NCBI GenBank assembly: GCA_964529445.1
Contig: CAZGWJ010000089.1
Location: forward strand, 1 to 10,889
Reading direction: 5' to 3'
Source: CAZGWJ01 sp964529445
Lineage (GTDB): Bacteria > Oederibacteriota > Muellerivitia > Muellerivitales > Muellerivitaceae
Length of the DNA stretch: 10,889 nt
Below are positions 1-6,996 of the stretch, piece after piece (position 1 is the first letter of the stretch; each line of letters starts with the position of its first letter). The position numbers were made by a program, and so were the translations under genes. Below the pieces are notes generated by a model, which worked only from the letters and a program-made list of their open reading frames with translations, was not told where the DNA came from and did no database searches.

Positions 1-588
1 TGAGTGTCGCTGTCATCGTGAACGTGGATGTGTGCGTTTGGGTCGGGGTCGCGGTCGGCGGCACGCTCGTGAACGTGAAGGTGGGCGTGAAGGTGCGGGT
101 GGCGGTATTCGTCACCGTGCGCGTAGGCGTTGACGACGCCGTCGGGGACAACGTCACCGTGAAGGTGCGGGTGGCCGTAGGCGTGACGGTCCGGGTCCAG
201 GTGGCGGTGGATGTGACCGTCGGCGTGCGGGTGAGCGTGCTCGTCACGGTCGCCGTGGGGGTGCTCGTCCTCGTGTTCGTGAATGTCGGGGTCGGCGTGG
301 CGGTCGGAGGCACCGCGGTGAACGTGCGCGTCGACGTGGGGGTTCCCGTGAAGGTGGAGGTATTCGTGCGAGTCCAGGTGGGAGTCGCGCTCCGCGTGAA
401 GGTGTTCGTGATCGTCAGGCTGAAAGTGGCCGTATTCGTGCGGGTATTCGTGACCGTTGGCGTGAAGGTGCCGGTGTGGGTGCGGGTCGGGGTGGGGGTT
501 CCCGTGAAGGTAGAGGTATTCGTGCGAGTGAAAGTCGGCGTGAAGGTCGGGGTTACGGTGACCGGACAGGTGGGCGTGGCCACGGCCC
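1..588 (-). repeat. Degenerate Thr-x-Thr-x coding repeat (extended linker of the GH30 protein)
   Basis: Read on the minus strand, nearly every second codon is ACN (Thr), alternating with Pro, Phe, Ala, Asn, Arg or Val, which gives a 6-bp rhythm for almost 200 codons. Longer units are repeated inside it. Positions 336-373 and 492-529 are 38 bp with one mismatch (156 bp apart), and 51-77 and 300-326 are similar copies that encode VPPTATPT. Such linkers are flexible, probably O-glycosylated, spacers between domains of secreted proteins. The repeat still runs at the window edge. Confidence 0.9.
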
Positions 589-2401
589 CGTTGGAGAGGA
601 GACGGACATCGTCGACATCGATGTCCATGGCCCCCGCATTCAGACTGCCCCATTGGAAGGACGTCACCCTCGTGATGTCGAACGGCTGGGCCGGGTTACC
701 CCATCCCCGTTGGGCCATGTTCGAGAAAAGGACCGTGACCCCCGTCCAGGACCCGGTGGCCGTGAAGGTCACCCCGTGGTGGTCACCGGTTGTCACCGAG
801 ACGCTCGGCACCTGGAACCAGTAGTTGCTCCCGTTGCCGCGCGTCATGAATACCATCCCGTAGAAGGAGGAAAGGTTCATCGTGACCGTCCCGCTTCCCG
901 GGTTCGTGCCCATGCCGCCATAACTGCTGACATTCCCGTTGATGGAGGCATGGTAGGCCGTGGACCCGGAAGCGCCTCCCGTGGAGACGCCGAAGGACAG
1001 GGTGCTTCCCGTGTCCTGGTAGGAATACCAGGTCCCGCACCAGTTGTTCGTGGTGTTCCCGTCCTCCAGATTGTCGAGAAGCGACAGGTAGGGCGTCGGG
1101 GTGGGCGTCCCGGTCCTCGTGAAAGTGGCGGTGGCCACGGGCGTGCCTCCCGTCCCCACGAAGGACACCACGCTCTGGGCCGGAAGCGTATAGGTGAAGG
1201 CCCCGCCGGACACGGCCACCGCCGACTGGGAGGCCAGGTTCCGGGAGGAATCGGTGATCCAGGGCGTGAAGGAGGTGACACCCAGGTTGTTGCAGACGAA
1301 GCGCTGGCTGGTGCCGGACGTGTTGCGGTTGGCGGCCACGATGACGTAGGTTCCGTTCGCGTTGCGGTAGGCGGAGACATAGACGTTCGTGCTGGGGTTG
1401 TGACTGCTGGTCCCGACGCGGACGGCACCCGGACGGACGAACTTGCTCCAGTTCCCCATCACATAGAGGCGCTTGGTGGTGCCCCCGGAGGTGTCCACGA
1501 GGCCCTCGTTCCCGTCGCTCTGCAGCCACCAGAAGTGGAAGGCGTTGGCGTTGGCGACGGCCATGGACCGATGCATCCAGTTCGCCAGGTTCAAGGCGTC
1601 GCCCATGCCGGGATCGTCGCCCTCGAGGGTCGCCATCTCCGTGATCCACAGGTCCTTGCCCGCCGTCACCGCCTTGTTGTAGGGCACGACGTTCGCGTCG
1701 TTGTACCAGTAGAGGTGGGAGGCAATCACGGAGACGTATCCGCGCGACGTGGCGTTGTCGAGGGTCGGACCGCCGTAGCTTTCCAGGTAATCGATGCGGC
1801 CCGGTTCGGGAACGATGATCTTGCAGGTGTTGATGAGGCCTTGGGACGTGAACGTGGCGCCCATGTGGGCCACGAAATCGCGGATCTGCGCCCCGGTCAT
1901 GGTGCAGGATTCGTAGGAAGTGCAATAATCCGGCTCGTTGAACGGCGAAACGCCCGTCAGGGTGACCCCGTGGCTGTTCCTCAGGGTCGTCACATAGTTG
2001 GCCAGGAACTGGGCGTAGGCCCCGTAACTCCCGCTGTTCAGGTATCCGCAGACGGTCGACGAATTGCTTTTCATGTTGGGCGGAGGCGACCATTCCGTGG
2101 CCCAGATCTGGGTCACACCCCGGTCCCTGGCCTGTTGGAGGATCCCCACGCCGTAAGAGGCATCCCCGTTGGGCGGAATGCGCTGGCGGAGCATGGACAT
2201 GCCAACGCCCGTGTCGACACGCCACAGCAGGTCGGCGGTGGCCGCCGGGAATGCGCTGTACTGCCAGGCGCAGGAAGCACCGAATCCGCGAACGGTCTGA
2301 TGGTTCTGGGAACCGTCGATGGTGACGTCCGCAGCCCAAAGAGGCAACACCAGGAACTGGAAAGCGATGAACGATATCAGGGTTCGGCGGATATGGATCA
2401 T
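1..2401 (-). CDS. Secreted GH30-family xylanase-like glycoside hydrolase with carbohydrate-binding-like domain and Thr-rich tail (3' end outside window)
   Basis: About 800 codons are visible and the frame is still open at the left edge. The N-terminus (MIHIRRTLISFIAFQFLVLPLWA) is a signal peptide, so the enzyme is exported. Residues about 25-417 match GH30: an opening VTIDGSQNHQTVRGFGAS strand, acid/base Glu156 in SPFNEPDY, nucleophile Glu255 in WITEMAT, then ANANAFHFWWLQ, WSKFVRPG and the closing side beta-domain ending LPAQSVVSFVG. This resembles subfamily 8 endoxylanases such as Bacillus XynC, so beta-1,4-xylan hydrolysis is the likely reaction. A short Thr/Pro linker follows, then about residues 438-600 (LLDNLEDG ... 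MDIDVDDVRLL) resemble a CIA30/CBM11-like beta-sandwich that probably binds polysaccharide. From about 600 onward the protein is a Thr-x-Thr-x linker, so at least one more domain (anchor or sorting tail) is expected. Start: ATG at 2401 gives the best signal peptide; an in-frame GTG at 2413 lies closer to AAGGAA and is possible. Family assignment is firm; substrate is inferred. Confidence 0.87.
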   Translation of the reverse strand, partial: MIHIRRTLISFIAFQFLVLPLWAADVTIDGSQNHQTVRGFGASCAWQYSAFPAATADLLWRVDTGVGMSMLRQRIPPNGDASYGVGILQQARDRGVTQIWATEWSPPPNMKSNSSTVCGYLNSGSYGAYAQFLANYVTTLRNSHGVTLTGVSPFNEPDYCTSYESCTMTGAQIRDFVAHMGATFTSQGLINTCKIIVPEPGRIDYLESYGGPTLDNATSRGYVSVIASHLYWYNDANVVPYNKAVTAGKDLWITEMATLEGDDPGMGDALNLANWMHRSMAVANANAFHFWWLQSDGNEGLVDTSGGTTKRLYVMGNWSKFVRPGAVRVGTSSHNPSTNVYVSAYRNANGTYVIVAANRNTSGTSQRFVCNNLGVTSFTPWITDSSRNLASQSAVAVSGGAFTYTLPAQSVVSFVGTGGTPVATATFTRTGTPTPTPYLSLLDNLEDGNTTNNWCGTWYSYQDTGSTLSFGVSTGGASGSTAYHASINGNVSSYGGMGTNPGSGTVTMNLSSFYGMVFMTRGNGSNYWFQVPSVSVTTGDHHGVTFTATGSWTGVTVLFSNMAQRGWGNPAQPFDITRVTSFQWGSLNAGAMDIDVDDVRLLSNGAVATPTCPVTVTPTFTPTFTRTNTSTFTGTPTPTRTHTGTFTPTVTNTRTNTATFSLTITNTFTRSATPTWTRTNTSTFTGTPTSTRTFTAVPPTATPTPTFTNTRTSTPTATVTSTLTRTPTVTSTATWTRTVTPTATRTFTVTLSPTASSTPTRTVTNTATRTFTPTFTFTSVPPTATPTQTHTSTFTMTATL

Positions 2402-2421
2402 GGAACCGGTCACGGCTTCCT

Positions 2422-2438
2422 TGAGATGATCATTCTCA
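2422..2438. promoter_or_regulatory. Imperfect palindrome in the leader of the GH30 gene
   Basis: TGAGATGATCATTCTCA is a near-perfect palindrome centred on TGATCA, with one extra base in the right arm. It lies in the predicted 5' leader, directly upstream of the AAGGAA Shine-Dalgarno candidate of the GH30 gene. With essentially no loop it looks more like a protein-binding site than an RNA hairpin. No regulator can be named. Confidence 0.25.
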
Positions 2439-2494
2439 CGGGAAATGGATACCCGGGATGTGACTCAAAGATACCGCTTTCTCGAAAACCCCGC

Positions 2495-2500
2495 AATATA
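2495..2500 (-). promoter_or_regulatory. Candidate -10 box for the GH30 gene
   Basis: On the minus strand this is TATATT, five of six matches to TATAAT. It would give a leader of roughly 87 nt before the ATG at 2401. The base positions where a -35 would sit (2518-2523) read TCGATG, a poor match, which suggests an activator-dependent or weak promoter, or that this is not the real -10. Confidence 0.35.
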
Positions 2501-2504
2501 AGGG

Positions 2505-2520
2505 ATGTAACCGGTTCCAT
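2505..2520. promoter_or_regulatory. LacI/GalR-type operator candidate upstream of the GH30 gene
   Basis: ATGTAACCGGTTCCAT is a 16-bp palindrome with a single mismatched pair and a central CG, the usual layout of LacI/GalR-family operators (for example the gluconate repressor sites). It lies just upstream of the TATATT -10 candidate, in the spacer and -35 zone, where a bound repressor would block polymerase. The half-site ATGGAACC recurs at 2400-2407 over the start codon, and a further AACCGGTT core is at 2596-2603. The binding protein is not encoded in this window. Confidence 0.45.
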
Positions 2521-2594
2521 CGAATGAAACTGTTTCCTGAAAGAGGAACCACTTGCGCCTGTCAACAAAAACAGCCACCGAGAGCTTGTTCCGC

Positions 2595-2604
2595 GAACCG
2601 GTTC
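2595..2604. promoter_or_regulatory. Second AACCGGTT palindrome between phoR and the GH30 gene
   Basis: GAACCGGTTC is a perfect 10-bp palindrome, flanked symmetrically by TTCC (2589-2592) and GGAA (2607-2610). It carries the same AACCGGTT core as the site at 2505-2520, with centres 87 bp apart, so it may be an auxiliary operator. It lies just downstream of the phoR stop codon. I see no convincing intrinsic terminator for phoR in the 224-bp gap; only a T-run (minus-strand ATTTTTTC) follows the stop. Confidence 0.3.
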
Positions 2605-2625
2605 AAGGAAAGGAGAAAAAATACT

Positions 2626-3846
2626 TCAGCCGGCGACTTGCAGGATGACGGAAAAGACGCTGCCCTTCCCTTCCCGGCTTTCGACCCGAACCGAACCCTT
2701 CATGTGCTCGACGAGATGCTTCACGATGGACAGCCCCAGACCCGTTCCCCCGGCCTGTCGGTTGCGAGATCCCTCGACTCGGTAGAAGCGCTCGAAGATG
2801 CGGGAATGGAATTCCGCCGGGATGCCGTGCCCCCGGTCCCTCACGAGGATCGTGACTTTCCCTTCCTCGGTCCGGGACTCCACGACCACCTCGCCGCCTT
2901 CGAAGGAATATTTCACGGCGTTGTCGAGGAGATTCACCAACACCCGCAGGAGCCCCTCCTCGTGGGCCAGCACGCGGGTCCCCTCCTGAAGCCGGCATTC
3001 CAGCGTCACACGCCGGGCCTCGGCTTTCGCTTTCAGGAGATCCTGGGCAGTCCGGCAAACCTTCGATACGTCGATGATCCCCAGGGACTCGATGTATCTT
3101 CCGCTCTCGATGCGCGACAACTCCAGGACGTCGGTGATGAGCTCGTTGAGGCGGCTGGATTGGTCATGGATCTTCTGCAGGAACCCCTTGCGGTTTTTCG
3201 CGTCGGTGATGGCCCCGTCCTGGAGCGTCTCGACATAGCCCAGGATCGCCGTCAACGGCGTCTTCAACTCGTGGGTCACATTGGCGATGAAGTCGGCGCG
3301 CATCCGGACCATCCGTTTCACCGACGTGATGTCGGCCAGGACCACGATGGTGCCGAGCGTGACGTCCTCCTTGGACCTCAAGGCGTCCACGCTGACCGCA
3401 AAGACGCGCTCTTCGGCCCCCGGCATCTCGATCTCGCCCGAGATGGGCCTTCCGTTCCGGCGAACCTCCTCCAGCAGGGACACGAAACCCGGATGCCGCA
3501 CGGCCTCGAGATAGCTCCGTCCCAGGGCCTCCTCCTCGGTCATGCCCAGGATCCGGCCCGCCGAGGGGTTCAGGAGCACGATGCGGTCGGCGGGATTCAG
3601 GATCAACACGCCCTCGTGCATCCCGTTGAGGATGACGTCCAGAAGGCTCTCGTCGGAGCCGAGTCTTTCCATCATCTCCGGGAAATTGCGCCCGGGGATG
3701 AAGATGCCGCGCGACGGGTCCGCAACGGAAGGCGCGGGACCCGCCGCAGGAACGACGGTCTCCCGCCGCCGGGCGCGCCGGAACAGCAGGGCACCCAGGA
3801 GAATGCCAAGCACCAGTCCCGGAACGAAAGCGATCCAGGGATTCAT
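2626..3846 (-). CDS. phoR: Phosphate-regulon sensor histidine kinase PhoR
   Basis: A 406-residue membrane kinase that phosphorylates PhoB when phosphate is scarce. Residues 4-22 (WIAFVPGLVLGILLGALLF) form one N-terminal membrane segment followed by RRARRR, so the protein has no periplasmic sensor domain. This fits PhoR, which reads the state of the Pst transporter through PhoU. A PAS domain spans about 65-172 (ILNPADRIVLLNPSAGRILG). The dimerisation/phosphoacceptor domain carries His192 in NVTHELKTPL. The ATPase domain shows the N box (NLLDNAVKYS, Asn309), G1 (DRGHGIP, 337-343), F box (IFERFYRVEG) and G2 (GGTGLGL, 366-372), so all catalytic parts are intact. The start ATG at 3846 overlaps the phoB stop as ATGA, which implies translational coupling. 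The reading frame is open further upstream, but that stretch lies inside phoB. Confidence 0.95.
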   Translation of the reverse strand: MNPWIAFVPGLVLGILLGALLFRRARRRETVVPAAGPAPSVADPSRGIFIPGRNFPEMMERLGSDESLLDVILNGMHEGVLILNPADRIVLLNPSAGRILGMTEEEALGRSYLEAVRHPGFVSLLEEVRRNGRPISGEIEMPGAEERVFAVSVDALRSKEDVTLGTIVVLADITSVKRMVRMRADFIANVTHELKTPLTAILGYVETLQDGAITDAKNRKGFLQKIHDQSSRLNELITDVLELSRIESGRYIESLGIIDVSKVCRTAQDLLKAKAEARRVTLECRLQEGTRVLAHEEGLLRVLVNLLDNAVKYSFEGGEVVVESRTEEGKVTILVRDRGHGIPAEFHSRIFERFYRVEGSRNRQAGGTGLGLSIVKHLVEHMKGSVRVESREGKGSVFSVILQVAG

Positions 3847-4538
3847 TCGCCGGCCTCGAACTTGTAGCCGTATCCCTTCACGGTTTCGATGTTCGAGCCG
3901 ACAGCGCCGAGCTTGCCTCGAAGGTGCCGAATATGCACGTCCACCGTGCGGGTGGTGCCGAAATAATCGTAACCCCATACGCTGTTCAAAAGGACGTCCC
4001 GGGAAAGGACCTGCCCGGGCCGGGACATCAGGTAATCCAGGAGTTCGAACTCCTTGGCGGTGAGTTTCACGGGCTTGCCCGAGAGCATCACTTCGTGCTT
4101 GGCGCGGTTCAGGGAAAGCCCCTTGAATTTCCGGACCGGCAGGGCCTCCCCGGCCTTCTCGAACCGCCGCAGGACGGCCTTGATGCGGGCGATCAGTTCC
4201 TTGACCCCGAAGGGCTTGGTGATGTAATCGTCGGCGCCCAGTTCCAGACCCACGACCTTGTCGGTCTCCTCGCCCTTCGCCGTGAGCATGACGACGGGGA
4301 TCTGGGCGGTCTTGGGGTCGGCCTTGAGGGCCTTGATGATGGTGAGGCCGTCGGCGCCCGGTAGCATGAGGTCCAACAGCACGAGGTCCGGGGTCTTCTC
4401 GGGGATCTTCCGGATGGCCTCGTCACCCCGCAGGCTCGAAAGGACCCGGAAGCCCTCCTTCTCCAGGTTGTAGGTGAGGAGATCCAGGATATCCTTCTCG
4501 TCCTCGACGACGTAGATCTGTTTCATGAAGGGGTTCAT
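3843..4538 (-). CDS. phoB: Phosphate-regulon response regulator PhoB (OmpR family)
   Basis: A 231-residue transcription factor with an N-terminal receiver domain and a C-terminal winged helix. The receiver has the acidic pair in YVVEDEKD, phosphoacceptor Asp56 in LLDLMLPGADG, Thr86 in VVMLTAKG and Lys108 in ITKPFG. The DNA-binding half shows LTAKEFELLDYLMSRPGQVL, TRTVDVHIRHLRGKLG and the closing ETVKGYGYKF hairpin. OmpR-family members are numerous, but the position between phoU and phoR makes PhoB the clear choice. Two starts are possible: ATG 4538 (MNPFMKQIY) and ATG 4526 (MKQIY). GGGAGG lies 12 nt from the first and 24 nt from the second, so 4538 is preferred, though the spacing is long. 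The 55 bp between the phoU stop and this start hold no clear promoter. Confidence 0.95.
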   Translation of the reverse strand: MNPFMKQIYVVEDEKDILDLLTYNLEKEGFRVLSSLRGDEAIRKIPEKTPDLVLLDLMLPGADGLTIIKALKADPKTAQIPVVMLTAKGEETDKVVGLELGADDYITKPFGVKELIARIKAVLRRFEKAGEALPVRKFKGLSLNRAKHEVMLSGKPVKLTAKEFELLDYLMSRPGQVLSRDVLLNSVWGYDYFGTTRTVDVHIRHLRGKLGAVGSNIETVKGYGYKFEAGE

Positions 4539-4593
4539 CCGTTCGCGTTTCCTCCCATTATATCGGATACCCCGCCCATGCCCGCGACATACC

Positions 4594-5247
4594 TCATCCC
4601 CGGTGATGTCGGATATCCTTGCCCTGGACCATGTAAATGACATCTTCCGCGATATTGGTGGCATGGTCCGCTATGCGCTCCAGGTGCCGGGCCACCATGA
4701 TCAATTCCAGGGCCCTCTTGATGTTTTCCCGGTCCTGGAGCATGTAACTGATGAGTTCCCGGAACACCTGCGCGTTCAGGTCGTCCACCTCGTCGTCGCG
4801 CTCGCACACTTTTCGCGCCGAGTTCGCATCCCGGTTGATCAGCGAGTCGAGGGCAATACGGACCATTTCCTGCGCGATGGAGGCCATCCGAGGGATATCG
4901 ATCAGGGGCTTCAAGGGTTTTTCCCCGCTGATCTCGACCGCCCGTTCGGCGATATTGACGGCCAGATCCCCGATCCGCTCCAGATCGGTGTTGATCTTCA
5001 TGGCGCTGGTGACGAAGCGCATGTGCCCGGCCGTCGGCTGCTGGGTGGCCAGGATGAGGTGGCAAAGCTCGTCCACCTCGATCTCCATGTCGTTGATGCC
5101 GCGATCGCCCGCGATGACCTGGCGGGCCATCTCCGGATCCCTCTCCCTGAGCGCCCGGACCGACAGGCCGATCGCCACCTCGACCTTGCCCCCCATCAGG
5201 AGGATCTTCTCCTTGAGACGATCCATCTCCTCGTTGAGCGTTCTCAT
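4594..5247 (-). CDS. phoU: Phosphate signalling regulator PhoU
   Basis: A 217-residue cytoplasmic protein that connects the PstB/PstC/PstA transporter with PhoR and dampens both uptake and Pho-regulon expression when phosphate is plentiful. The length and all-helical make-up match PhoU, with two related three-helix halves. Each half carries the metal-cluster helix: DLERIGD at 88-94 (followed by LAVNIAE) and HLERIADH at 188-195 (followed by ATNIAEDVIY). The start codon is preceded by GAGGAGGAAGGC; this Shine-Dalgarno overlaps the pstB stop codon and the gap is 10 bp, so the two genes are surely co-transcribed. Confidence 0.96.
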   Translation of the reverse strand: MRTLNEEMDRLKEKILLMGGKVEVAIGLSVRALRERDPEMARQVIAGDRGINDMEIEVDELCHLILATQQPTAGHMRFVTSAMKINTDLERIGDLAVNIAERAVEISGEKPLKPLIDIPRMASIAQEMVRIALDSLINRDANSARKVCERDDEVDDLNAQVFRELISYMLQDRENIKRALELIMVARHLERIADHATNIAEDVIYMVQGKDIRHHRG

Positions 5248-5257
5248 GCCTTCCTCC

Positions 5258-6133
5258 TCAGCCGAAGCGGCCGGTGATGTAGTCCTCGGTCAGCTTGTTG
5301 CCCGGATTGGTGAACATCCGACCCGTCTCGTCGTATTCGATGAGCTTTCCGTTCAGCATGAAAGCCGTCCTCTGGGAAACGCGCGCGGCCTGCTGCATGT
5401 TGTGGGTCACGATCACGATGGTGTAGTTCTGCCGCAGTTCGTGGATGAGGTCCTCGATCTTGGCCGTCGAGATCGGGTCCAGGGCCGAGCAGGGCTCATC
5501 CATCAGGAGGACTTCCAGCTCGACCGCCAGGGCGCGCGCGATGCAGAGCCGCTGCTGCTGGCCTCCCGAAAGGGCGCCGCCGGGCTTGTGGAGCGAATCC
5601 TTCACCTCGTCCCAGAGCGCGGCCTTCTTGAGGCTCCACTCGGCGATCTCGTCGAGTTTCCGCCGGTCGGTCAACCCCGTCAGGCGTCGCCCGGCCACCA
5701 CGTTGTCGTACACCGAGAGCGTCGGGAAAGGGGAAGGCTTCTGGAAGACCATGCCGACCCGGCGGCGGATCTCGACGGGATCCACTCCGCGCCCCAGGAG
5801 GTTTTTCCCGTCGAGAAGAACCTCGCCCCTCGATCTCGCCCCGATCACGGTCTCGTGCATGCGGTTGAAGCATCGGATCAGGGTGGACTTGCCACATCCG
5901 GAAGGTCCGATGATGGCCGTGACCTCCTTCTCGCGCACGGCAAGGTTCACGTCGAAGAGGGCCTGCTTCTCGTGGAACCAAGCCGACAGGGACACAGCCT
6001 CGATCTTCGTATGGGCGGCGGTCACGCCGGCCGCCTCGGCCCCCACGTCCAGGCGGCGCACGGCCACTCCCGCCTCGCGGGGTACATGATTCCCGGATGC
6101 TGCGGAATTCGCTTCCTTGATCATGGCAACCAT
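5258..6133 (-). CDS. pstB: Phosphate ABC transporter ATP-binding protein PstB
   Basis: The ATPase of the Pst phosphate importer, 291 residues from this start. Motifs are complete: Walker A GPSGCGKST (76-84), Q-loop Gln131 in VGMVFQKPSPFP, signature LSGGQQQR (188-195), Walker B LLMDEP (209-214) with the PstB-type CSALDPIST, and switch His244 in VTHNMQQAARV. The ABC domain begins near residue 43 (KIEAVSLSAWF), so about 30 low-complexity residues precede the usual PstB N-terminus. Two starts compete: ATG 6133, with GAGGTGAG 8-10 nt upstream, and ATG 6124, with AAAGGA about 8 nt upstream. The gap to pstA is 7 bp. Confidence 0.95.
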   Translation of the reverse strand: MVAMIKEANSAASGNHVPREAGVAVRRLDVGAEAAGVTAAHTKIEAVSLSAWFHEKQALFDVNLAVREKEVTAIIGPSGCGKSTLIRCFNRMHETVIGARSRGEVLLDGKNLLGRGVDPVEIRRRVGMVFQKPSPFPTLSVYDNVVAGRRLTGLTDRRKLDEIAEWSLKKAALWDEVKDSLHKPGGALSGGQQQRLCIARALAVELEVLLMDEPCSALDPISTAKIEDLIHELRQNYTIVIVTHNMQQAARVSQRTAFMLNGKLIEYDETGRMFTNPGNKLTEDYITGRFG

Positions 6134-6140
6134 CCTTTTC

Positions 6141-6995
6141 TCACCTCAATAACTGGCGGGAGTTCTTGAAAAAGAACTTCGCGAACGCGTTGATCGACAA
6201 CACCAGGAGCAGGAGCACGAGCGCGCCCGTCCAGGCCTGGTCATGCCAGTCGTCGAACGGCGAGATGGCGTATGTGAAGACCTGTACCGTGAGGGATGCG
6301 GTCGGCTGGTCGATCCCGGTCGGCCAGAAGTGGTTGCTGAAGGCGGTGAAAAGCAGGGGTGCCGTCTCCCCGGAAATGCGCGCGATCGAAAGCAGGACGC
6401 CCGTCAGGATGCCGTTTCGGGCCGTCTTCATGACGATGCTCAGGATGGTGCGCCATTGGGTGACCCCGAGGGCCAAGGATGCCTCCCTCAGGGAATTCGG
6501 CACCATCTTGATGAGTTCCTCCGTCGTGCGGGTCACGACAGGGATCATCATGAAGCCCAAGGCGATGCCGCCTGCCAAGGCGGAAAAGCGGCCCATGGGC
6601 CTCACCACGAGCCCGTAGGCCACGATGCCCGTCACGATCGAGGGGACCCCCGAAAGGATGTCGGCCGTGAACCGAACCGCCCAGGCGAATCGCCCTTTCT
6701 TGCCGAACTCCGCCAGATAGACCCCCGCGAAGATGCCGACGGGAAGCCCCACGACCGAAGCGATCGCCACCAGCGTGAGAGTGCCCAGCACGGCGTTCCC
6801 CATCCCGCCCCCGGGTTCCCCGACGGGCGTGGGAAGATGGAGGAAGAAATCCAGGTCGAACCGCCTGAAACCCTGGGCCGCCACATAGACGATCAGCGAG
6901 ACGAGCGGCACGGCCGCTGCCAGGGCCGCGAGCCCGCAGGCCCAGAGCATCGCGCGATCCAGGATTTTCCGGCGGGTAGCGTAGTCGAACCGCAT
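6141..6995 (-). CDS. pstA: Phosphate ABC transporter permease PstA
   Basis: A 284-residue inner-membrane permease that pairs with PstC to form the phosphate channel. Hydrophobic segments are visible at about 16-40 (MLWACGLAALAAAVPLVSLI) and repeatedly afterwards, consistent with six helices. The cytoplasmic coupling loop is LREASLALGVTQWRTI, followed by the PstA-type helix ARISGETAPLLFTAF. The C-terminus reads KNSRQLLR. The start ATG follows the pstC stop by a single base (TGAGATG) and GGAAGG lies 6 nt upstream, which shows tight coupling to pstC. Confidence 0.95.
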   Translation of the reverse strand: MRFDYATRRKILDRAMLWACGLAALAAAVPLVSLIVYVAAQGFRRFDLDFFLHLPTPVGEPGGGMGNAVLGTLTLVAIASVVGLPVGIFAGVYLAEFGKKGRFAWAVRFTADILSGVPSIVTGIVAYGLVVRPMGRFSALAGGIALGFMMIPVVTRTTEELIKMVPNSLREASLALGVTQWRTILSIVMKTARNGILTGVLLSIARISGETAPLLFTAFSNHFWPTGIDQPTASLTVQVFTYAISPFDDWHDQAWTGALVLLLLVLSINAFAKFFFKNSRQLLR

Positions 6996-6996
6996 C

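Noticed and set aside
18..824. Plus-strand ORF of 268 codons, almost all Val-x-Val-x
   Set aside because: It is the complement of the Thr (ACN) codons of the GH30 linker: reverse-complemented ACN reads NGT, and in the shifted plus frame this gives GTN (Val). The minus-strand frame continues from a signal peptide and catalytic domain, so the plus ORF is a shadow.
783..2339. Minus-strand ORF of 518 codons overlapping the GH30 gene in another frame
   Set aside because: Arg/His/Pro-rich with no motif; the frame shifted by one base gives the signal peptide and both catalytic glutamates.
476..2527. Plus-strand ORF of 683 codons opposite the GH30 gene
   Set aside because: Rich in Gly, Arg, His and Val with no recognisable domain; typical antisense ORF created by third-position GC bias. 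The opposite strand encodes a clear GH30 enzyme.
2563..2568. TTGACA on the minus strand as the -35 of the GH30 gene
   Set aside because: At 17 bp downstream the sequence is TTTCAG, a poor -10. The TATATT at 2495-2500 is a better -10 but is too far away to pair with this -35.
2558..2580. CTGTCAACAAAAACAGCC as an enteric Pho box downstream of phoR
   Set aside because: The first half matches CTGTCAT well but the second half does not, and it faces the 3' end of phoR on the plus strand. The 11-bp TTAAC repeats elsewhere are the better Pho-box model.
4557..4562. Perfect minus-strand TATAAT just upstream of phoB
   Set aside because: It directly abuts the ribosome binding site, so a start 6-7 bp downstream would produce a leader lacking the GGGAGG Shine-Dalgarno. 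No -35 match at 16-18 bp and no extended -10. Probably chance.
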